From Ostreococcus mediterraneus (lineage: Eukaryota > Chlorophyta > Mamiellophyceae > Mamiellales > Bathycoccaceae), in the NCBI GenBank assembly GCA_012295225.1, contig WMKK01000001.1:1-64000 (forward strand): 64,000 nucleotides of DNA, read 5' to 3'. The notes below the pieces were generated by a model. That model ran no database searches. It saw only the letters and a list, made by a program, of their open reading frames with translations, and was not told the origin of the DNA. The translations under genes were made by a program, and so were the position numbers. Shown piece by piece: positions 1 through 7,400 of this stretch (position 1 is the first letter of the stretch; each line of letters opens with the position of its first letter).

Positions 1-74
1 AAACCCTAAACCCTAAACCCTAAACCCTAAACCCTAAACCCTAAACCCTAAACCCTAAACCCTAAACCCTAAAA
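1..74. repeat. Telomere repeat array (CCCTAAA)n
   Basis: About ten and a half perfect copies of the heptamer AAACCCT start at the first base and stop at about 74. This is the plant/green-algal telomere sequence in C-strand orientation, so the window begins at a chromosome end and reads inward. The array is short, probably cut by assembly. Confidence 0.97.
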
Positions 75-327
75 TTTAAAACTCAAAACCTCTTATTTTT
101 AGGGCTTTTGACGCCACCAGAACCCTAAATGTATCACCGACCCAAACCCCTAAAAAACGTACGCAAGGCGCGTACGCCGCCCGCGCCAGACCTGAGAGTA
201 CTCGTTTTGGCATGCGAAACGATCTCTGTTACAAATGTTCTACATTACGAATACGTCGCGTTTCCAGAAGAATTGTACATCTTGTTTCAGCACCTTTTCT
301 GATGCATCGTTACCGTTTCAGATACAA
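75..327. other. Short subtelomeric spacer with degenerate telomere motifs
   Basis: The array is followed by AT-rich sequence with scattered decayed telomere-like words (for example AACCCTAAAT near 121 and AAACCCCTAAAAA near 145). Ordinary coding sequence, the 3' end of the AAA-R3H gene, begins at 328. I see no gene, subtelomeric gene family or long repeat here. Confidence 0.7.
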
Positions 328-2382
328 TCACATGCCTCCGCTGGGTCGACTTTGTATTACCAACTTGGTATTACATGTCTGTTCCTTATTCCGCGCCGTA
401 ATATATTCGCAATCGATGCGCAAACGCCTTTCGCCGCCTTCGCCTACAATCGCATGTTTCAGCATGTACGTGTCGACAAGCGCCTGCTGAAGAACGATGA
501 TGCTTGCAGCTCGAGGCAGCAATTCAACGGGCTCGTGATGCGGTATTACGAGTTGTTCGATCGCCATGCGCACTTCATCCATCGCATCCGCAGCGTTTGC
601 GTCATCAAAACTCGTCGTCGAAGACTTGCTCGGAGAAATACCGTCACTCGCACCAGTAATGCCAAGCATCGCTTGAAGAGCGCGAACGAGTTGCGCAGAG
701 TTGTCCGTTCGCACGGCGTAAATTGGCATCCCGCGTGCACGAGCAGCGCTTCGCAACCATGTCGAGGTCTTCACTTGTGACTTTGGCGCAATAACCACAC
801 TCGCATCTTCAAGCAAATCAACCAAACACACCTTCTCATTTAAATCCAGCTCATCCATGACGCGCTCCAGTGCGTCGCGACTAATCTTGAATGGAAACAC
901 TCGCACCGAGTTGATGGCGCAATCGTCTTCCTCACTAGCAGTATCGCGCGAACTTACAGCCTCGAAGGAGGTCGATACCGTACTCGGTGCACGGCGCGCA
1001 GAGGCCGTCGCAACTTCTTGCGCAGCGAGCGCCGAACTGGACTGTTGCGTCCCGCCTCGCGTGTTGTCGGGTCGCGACGCATTCGGGTCATACGCCAGGA
1101 ACATCGACGATGACACTCCTTCAATGGAAGATGAAATCGATGTGCGCCGAGAGTTGTATTCTGCAATCTTCGTTATCGTACCGTCCGCGTTCAATGTTCG
1201 GAGTTCTGTGATGGGCGATTGGCCAGCAAGCAGCGCGTCGACCGATCCAGCGACATCTGTATGCACGCGCCAAGTATCAATGTCCAACATCTCGACACAG
1301 ACACTAAACGTCGGTGGACCCGCACGCTCTAAAATTGACTTTTGGATTCCACGACGACGAGCTTCATCATCTCCCAATGTAACACTCACCACGCCTCCGA
1401 TCAAATCGCACAGAGCCGGGTTTTTCAAAACGTTTTCAAGTGTGTGGCCGTGCGCTGTGCCAATCAGCTGGACACCGCGTTCGCTAATCGTACGCGCAGC
1501 TGCTGTTTCGCGCTCCGTGCCAATCTCATCCACGACGATAGTCTGCGGTGTGTGGTTTTCTACAGCTTCAATCAATACTAAATGTTGTTCACTTGCGATT
1601 GGAACTTGCATGCGTCTGGCTTGCCCTACGCCAACGTGAGGGATATCGCCATCACCGCCAATTTCGTTTGACGTGTCCACAATGACGACTCTTTTCTTCC
1701 CTTCATCCGCTAAAATACGAGACATTTCCCGAATGGCAGTTGTTTTACCTACGCCAGGCCGCCCAAGAAGCAAAATAGAATGTTGGTACGCCATTGAGGA
1801 ATCAAGAACGTCGCGAATGAGTTGTGCCGAGCCAGCTATAGCCCGACCCACACGACACGTGGCCCCGATTGTTTTCCCGTATCTGTTCTTAATGGCGGAG
1901 ATTCGATGGAGCGTACCATTAATACCTGCGCGATTGTCGTGACCTACGTCTCCGATACGTTCCATCATGCGCTCTAAGTCTTCATACGTGATGACGTCTT
2001 CCGTGAGAACGCGCTCTCCGTCAGGGAAACGAGCAAAGGCGTGTCGACCAAGATCGAGTACAATCTCCGTAAGCTCCAAACGCCGTTCATCGTTAATCAA
2101 TGCCTCTTTCACGCGACTCGGAGTTGCATCCAATAGCAGTGCAATCTCTTGTGCATCCGTCACCGCGGCTAACGTCTCTCGACGACGACGTAGCGCGCTC
2201 GACACGGCATCGTCTTGGTTCTCACTCGCTGCGGACGCGCGCGCGGCGCTCCAAGAGCTCGCTCGAGAATGTTTCAACGTCGTGCGACGCGAAACGCACG
2301 TTGCTCGCTGCGCGAATGTGTGCGGTTCGCACCGCGCTGTACGCATAGCGAACGTGGTGTGACGGGGCGAATAGTGAGGCAT
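328..2382 (-). CDS. Ycf45/SpoIIIAA-like AAA ATPase with R3H domain, probably plastid-targeted
   Basis: This 684-residue protein has a basic, Ser/Ala/Arg-rich, acid-poor N-terminus resembling a chloroplast transit peptide. A P-loop ATPase core follows, with Walker A GRPGVGKTT near residue 210 and a Walker B-like VVDEIGTE. Just downstream is the GTAHG segment typical of the Ycf45/SpoIIIAA family, which is plastid-encoded in some algae and nuclear in plants. Near the C-terminus (about 610-665) a segment with LLPRAASIIVLQQALVDTY matches an R3H single-stranded nucleic-acid-binding domain. The role is inferred to be nucleic-acid-linked plastid maintenance; the substrate is unknown. It is the telomere-proximal gene, transcribed toward the telomere, and divergent from the oxygenase gene with about 190 bp between start codons. 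An internal Met13 is an alternative start. Confidence 0.85.
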   Translation of the reverse strand: MPHYSPRHTTFAMRTARCEPHTFAQRATCVSRRTTLKHSRASSWSAARASAASENQDDAVSSALRRRRETLAAVTDAQEIALLLDATPSRVKEALINDERRLELTEIVLDLGRHAFARFPDGERVLTEDVITYEDLERMMERIGDVGHDNRAGINGTLHRISAIKNRYGKTIGATCRVGRAIAGSAQLIRDVLDSSMAYQHSILLLGRPGVGKTTAIREMSRILADEGKKRVVIVDTSNEIGGDGDIPHVGVGQARRMQVPIASEQHLVLIEAVENHTPQTIVVDEIGTERETAAARTISERGVQLIGTAHGHTLENVLKNPALCDLIGGVVSVTLGDDEARRRGIQKSILERAGPPTFSVCVEMLDIDTWRVHTDVAGSVDALLAGQSPITELRTLNADGTITKIAEYNSRRTSISSSIEGVSSSMFLAYDPNASRPDNTRGGTQQSSSALAAQEVATASARRAPSTVSTSFEAVSSRDTASEEDDCAINSVRVFPFKISRDALERVMDELDLNEKVCLVDLLEDASVVIAPKSQVKTSTWLRSAARARGMPIYAVRTDNSAQLVRALQAMLGITGASDGISPSKSSTTSFDDANAADAMDEVRMAIEQLVIPHHEPVELLPRAASIIVLQQALVDTYMLKHAIVGEGGERRLRIDCEYITARNKEQTCNTKLVIQSRPSGGM

Positions 2383-2568
2383 GGAGTTGGGCCTTGTCTT
2401 ATTTCACATGAACGTGATACGCGCGGGCGCAGCGTGCGCCATACGTTGACGGGACACAGGGGGCGAGCTGCGAGGCGACGGGCCGCATGCGCAGCGGTGT
2501 ATAGAGCGTGTTCGCGTCCAGAGACGGCAAAGGCGTGCGGCGTGGCCGGGACGGTGGTGCTGCAAACA

Positions 2569-4296
2569 ATGTCTGCAGGATATCCGCCCGTAATATCGCT
2601 CGAGGACCTACGAGCTCGTACGCCTAGCGCCTTACATTCTCTCAAAGACGCTCTGTTGTGTCCAACGTTTGGGTATTTCGAACTCGACTGCAGCCAATCG
2701 TCATTCGACGTACACCGCACGTATGAAGCTGCGCTAGAGTTTTTTGCACAACCAACAGGGGTGAAATGTCAATACGTCCATACGCAGTACGTTAGCGAAA
2801 GCGGCGGTTACGTACCCATTCTAGAGGAATATGCGTACGTGAAGGGAACTGCTGCACTCGTCGAGTCGTTCGACGTCGTAAGGGACTTGTCGCTCGCTGA
2901 TTTGCGTCGCGTACGAGACACTCTAGGAGCAGATGCGGCGCGAGGTCTCGGTCCGATGGACTGGCCTGTGGAGGTATCGGATATGAAACCCGCATTTCGT
3001 GCGTTTTACTCGTCGTGTGATGACGCAGCGAAGGTGCTCATGACGTCGGTGGCGCTTGCGCTCGGTTTAGACGAGCGAACGTTTTCACAATATTTTGGTG
3101 ATACGGCGCATTGTTCCATGCGAGCGATGCACTATCCTACGATTGCGGAACATCAAGAGGTTCAAAAAAGCGAAGTGAATGAGTCGCACAAAAGCCAGGA
3201 CGGGCGGAGAAGTCGTCGTCTTGGTCATCGCATATCTAGCACACGAGACGCCGTGAGCATTGTCGGCATCGCTGAACACACGGATTTTGAATTTATAACA
3301 ATACTTCATCAAACCGTCCAGGGGCTAGAACTCAAAGGTCGCGATGGTTCATGGCGTCTAGCGGCTGCTCATCCAGATTCGCCGCGTTTCACTGTTATTT
3401 TCGCAGATGCACTCGAAATTTTTACGAATGGACTCGTCCGAGCGACGCCGCATCGTGTTCTGGCGTCGCAAAATGATAAAGACAGATATTCGCTTGTCCG
3501 GTTCAATGGTCTCAATGATCTTGCCATTGTTGAGCCACTCACACAGTTTGTGACTGTTGAACGTCCGCGGAAATTCTTCGCCGCAACTCAAGGAGAACAC
3601 GTTGGGAAGCAAGTCACAAGCGCGTCAGACAATTTGGCACAGATGCTAGAAGAAAAGAAATATCCAAAGACGACNTTGACGGCGCCTCCGAAAAGATTTG
3701 CTCAAATGCTCATCGTAGCAGGCGATAGAATATTGCTCGGTAAGCACACATGCGGAGAGTTTGCCGAGCGCTTCACTGGCTTTATTGTGGAAATTGAACA
3801 AGATTCAGAGCTCGCGCCGATTGATTTCGCGCGAAACGGCGCTGTCAGGCGAGCGGGTCTAAACCCGGTCGCTTTTGATGCGCTCGATCAGGATCTAGAT
3901 ATTCGTGAAGTCGGCCGGTTTCGATTCACTGGATGGATTCCGGATACTCTCGTCGTCGAGCACGAATTCGTAGCGGTGTTTGACGATGCAGCGTTGGCGC
4001 TGTTGTTCACAAAATCAAAATCAAAGTCGGGCACAAAAACTACTGCGGATATGATTCCCACATGGTTTCGTTTGGATGAAATTCCATACGCACACATGCC
4101 AGAAGATGACGAGAAGTGGTACTCATGTTGCTTGAACGTCGCTGGCGTGTCATCGACGGGCCGAGACGTCTCGCGCGTCATCGACCAGCTCGTAATCGGA
4201 AATTTCCATTTTGAAAACGACACGCTTGCAGCGTGGTCTACGGTGGCAGTGCCGTTTAAAGCACCAGAGCGAAGTGAAATGTATAGACTTGTATAG
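2569..4296 (+). CDS. Fusion of an IPNS-type 2-oxoglutarate/Fe(II) oxygenase and a degenerate MTH1-like Nudix domain
   Basis: I place the start at the ATG at 2569 (575 aa). The open frame continues upstream, but that part overlaps the divergent gene and looks like translated promoter. Residues about 8-330 form a 2OG oxygenase of the isopenicillin-N-synthase type: iron ligands H237 and D239 (EHTDFEF) and H295 (TPHRV), and the 2OG-binding RYS (R306, S308). A low-complexity basic insert lies just before the HxD. Residues about 375-575 follow MTH1 (8-oxo-dGTPase): RILLGK, WFRLDEIPYAHMPEDD and a C-terminal GNFHFENDTL all align with the human enzyme. The Nudix box is degraded, because the REL..EE positions read NGA..RR, so hydrolase activity is unlikely. 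There is an N at 3675. The substrate is unknown. Confidence 0.8.
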   Translation: MSAGYPPVISLEDLRARTPSALHSLKDALLCPTFGYFELDCSQSSFDVHRTYEAALEFFAQPTGVKCQYVHTQYVSESGGYVPILEEYAYVKGTAALVESFDVVRDLSLADLRRVRDTLGADAARGLGPMDWPVEVSDMKPAFRAFYSSCDDAAKVLMTSVALALGLDERTFSQYFGDTAHCSMRAMHYPTIAEHQEVQKSEVNESHKSQDGRRSRRLGHRISSTRDAVSIVGIAEHTDFEFITILHQTVQGLELKGRDGSWRLAAAHPDSPRFTVIFADALEIFTNGLVRATPHRVLASQNDKDRYSLVRFNGLNDLAIVEPLTQFVTVERPRKFFAATQGEHVGKQVTSASDNLAQMLEEKKYPKTXLTAPPKRFAQMLIVAGDRILLGKHTCGEFAERFTGFIVEIEQDSELAPIDFARNGAVRRAGLNPVAFDALDQDLDIREVGRFRFTGWIPDTLVVEHEFVAVFDDAALALLFTKSKSKSGTKTTADMIPTWFRLDEIPYAHMPEDDEKWYSCCLNVAGVSSTGRDVSRVIDQLVIGNFHFENDTLAAWSTVAVPFKAPERSEMYRLV

Positions 4297-4462
4297 CACT
4301 TACCGGTATGTTGTACCAACGTTGGTAAATGAAAACTTCTGTAAATGAAAACTACTACCAAGTTGGTACTACAAGCTTGTACAAGTACCGTGTACTCGTA
4401 CTATTAACTACTAGTACTACCGGTACTCGTAGTGTACGGTACCGGTACCGGTACCGTAAAAA
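4297..4462. repeat. Palindrome-rich spacer between two convergent genes
   Basis: This spacer separates the 3' ends of the oxygenase (+) and channel (-) genes. Positions 4314-4327 are a perfect palindrome (TACCAACGTTGGTA). Positions 4436-4457 are a perfect 22-nt palindrome built from overlapping GGTACC units. The word AATGAAAACT occurs twice, starting near 4327 and 4342. A role in 3'-end formation for both genes is inference. Confidence 0.6.
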
Positions 4463-7400
4463 CTAAAGTTGCCCACCAAGGCTTTCGTCGTCGTTGTCGT
4501 CGTCGTCGTTGTCGGATTGCTCTGGAGATTCGTGTCGCGACACAGAGCGTGAGCGAACGCTACCCGTTGAGCGCAAAATTGATGAGCTCGAGCGACGTCG
4601 TGACGCCACAGAATGGTAGTCGTCGTCGCCATCGTCATGAACATCATGGTCTACACCGAAACCGTCCTCGTCTTCACTGCTAGATGCATGCCTAGATGAT
4701 CCCGCGCTACTTGCTAGAGCGATCCTAGCAGAAGCTGCTTCAACTTGACGCCTATTATCAAACGCACGCTTCGTCGCGCTTCGTCCACGCGGCGCCGTCT
4801 GCGGCGTGCTCGGAGACGAAGACGACGGTAGCACTTCTTCATCACTTCGATTACCAGCATCCCAATCGCTCGTCTGATCGTTGGATTGCGAATGATCCTG
4901 GCGTGGTCGACTCAAGCTGCGAGAGCGACTTCGGCTGCGCACGAAACGCTCAACGGCGCTCGCGGCTTGCTCCACGTTGAGTGCACCGTCACCGCCCTGT
5001 TTCTGCATCGCGTCCGCTAGGATGGTTTTCAACTCCTCGACGTCCATGTCAAGGCTTGCAGACCGAGAATGACTTGCGCTGTCCGAAACTCTATCCGTTG
5101 ACGACGGTGAAGACGCTGCCGCGTTGACGACAACCAGTTTTGCGTTGACATTGTCCAAGCGTTGTTCAAGCTCTATCACGTCGAAAGCCTCGAGGGATGC
5201 ATCATCCGCTGAATGTCGGCTTAGCACACTTCCTAGACGACTCGTCTTCGGCGTCTCGTCCTTGCTTCGAATGATACTGTTCGGAGTATTCGCACCTGAG
5301 TCCCTCGCTTTGAACGAATGTCGCCCTGTCGATGCGAGGCCACTTTCGCGCACTTCGCGCATACGGCGCGTAATACTTTTCGCAACACTTTGTAACCTGA
5401 CCGTCGTGAAGATCAGATTACTCCCACTATTTTCACCATACACTCCTTCGACGGAAGCGCAGAATGAAAATCGATCTAAAATAATTGTAATGAAGAGATT
5501 TCCGAGGAAAAAGACACCGCAGATCACATACGTCACAAAGAAGAAAACTGCCAGGTACCGTCGTTCGCATGATACGCCATCCGGCAGCGCCGCGTCGTCG
5601 TAGCATCGATCATCGATGTATACGTCTGCGAAATATCCCTGCCAATTCCCTGTATAACATACGAATAATGTTATCATGGCTTTAGGCCAATCTGAAAAGT
5701 TGGAATATTCGGACAACGAGCCTCCGGTGTACGAAGTAGAAATGTCACCAAAGAAACTCACGCCCAAGCATGCGTAGATGAACATGAACAATAACGATAA
5801 ACACGCTACGTTGACAACGCCGGGTAATGCAGATAAGAACGTCGCAAACAGAGTGCGTAAGCCCTTCGATACCTGTACAACCTTGAAAAGTCGTAAAAAC
5901 CTCAACATTCGAAACGCTGCGCCGTAACCAGACTTGTAAACAGAGGGCACCATCAATCCGATCGCCCCTGAAAGTGCGACGATAAAGTCAATTTTATTCC
6001 ACCCACTCTTCCAATAATGCTCCCACTTCATCGCCGCGATTAAGAGAAACGCTTCGAAACAATACCATCCCGCCAAGGCGTTTCCCGCAAACGTTTGAAA
6101 ATCGTCTTCGGCTTGCGTGGCATCGGATCGAATCGCCATCACAACCCCCATGTTGATGAGAATCATAGTCACAGACAGGGCGTCAAAGTAATACTGTGAA
6201 ACGAATCGATGAATCCAAGCCTTCCACCGAATACTCGGCGGAATGCGTCTCCATTCGTTATCGGCGTGCGTCACGGCTAAGAGCATCGCGTGCTGCCACA
6301 TTCGCTGATCTTCGGTCACAAGCATGAGTCCATCGCCGTCGTTCTTTGCCACACGATTAAAATTATCAACCAACGCGGAGATGAAGAGATTACTCCACAA
6401 AAGCATCGCGACCAGAACGCACAGCAAAAAGTACGCAGCAGCCATGGGCGAATGGTTGTACACTGGTTGCACGTCAACTCCGACCGCGTCCATGGTTTCA
6501 AACATAATGTCTTGCCAGTTGTCGCCCGTTGCGACTATGAACACGGACAAAAATGCCTCGGGAAAGCTGTCAAAATTAAACTTTGCCTTTCGCCAAACGC
6601 CGCCGGCAGCGATGCATTCGGCCCTGGTTGTCACACTTGTTGACGTCAGCGTACACTTGTGCATCTTGCCCAGAAATAATTCCATGCCCAACACACTGAG
6701 CAAGGTAAGCATGGCGATGCCGATTGCGCACACGCTCCCAACCGCGGGAATACTGCTCATAATCGCTTCTACGACAATTCGCAACCCTTTTACTCGCTGA
6801 ACAGTCCGCAATGGGCGTAACACGCGAAGCACGCGCAGAGAACGAATCGGGAGAGCGTCGCCGATCACGACGATGAGCCACGAAACGCTCACCACCATAG
6901 CATCCATAATGTTAAACTTTGATTTTAAATACGCTCCGTGCGACTTCAATACTGTGATTGCATAGCATTTGAGGATCATTTCAACCGTAAAGCACGCGTT
7001 GAAAAACACATCCACCCAAAAGTAAATCGTCGCCGTCAAAGTTCCGTCCACGGGAAACGTTTGAGTTTCAGTTGCGAGCATAGCTGAGCTAGACAGAATC
7101 AAAAGTAAAATGAAACGATCAAACCAAGGATGTTTAACAACTCTTAGCGCCTTCAATCGCCTCGAGCCATTTGCAGTTTCTTCATCAATGTTGTAGAACG
7201 ACATCGTCAAACGAAAGTTGTCTTGTTTCACGAACGTCATTTGTTCGCCATCGTGCTCATCGGGACCGAAAAATGCATGGTATGGAATTTGGTCCGCGTT
7301 GATGTCAGATAATTTCACCGTGGCGTTCAAATCTTCAGACCTTGTCAAAATGCACCGTATACTGGTTTCATGCAACGTTTTACCATCACTCTGAACATCT

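Noticed and set aside
857-1639. Long plus-strand open frame of 260 codons
   Set aside because: It is antisense to the AAA-R3H gene, whose conserved motifs fix the coding strand; no domain is visible in the antisense product.
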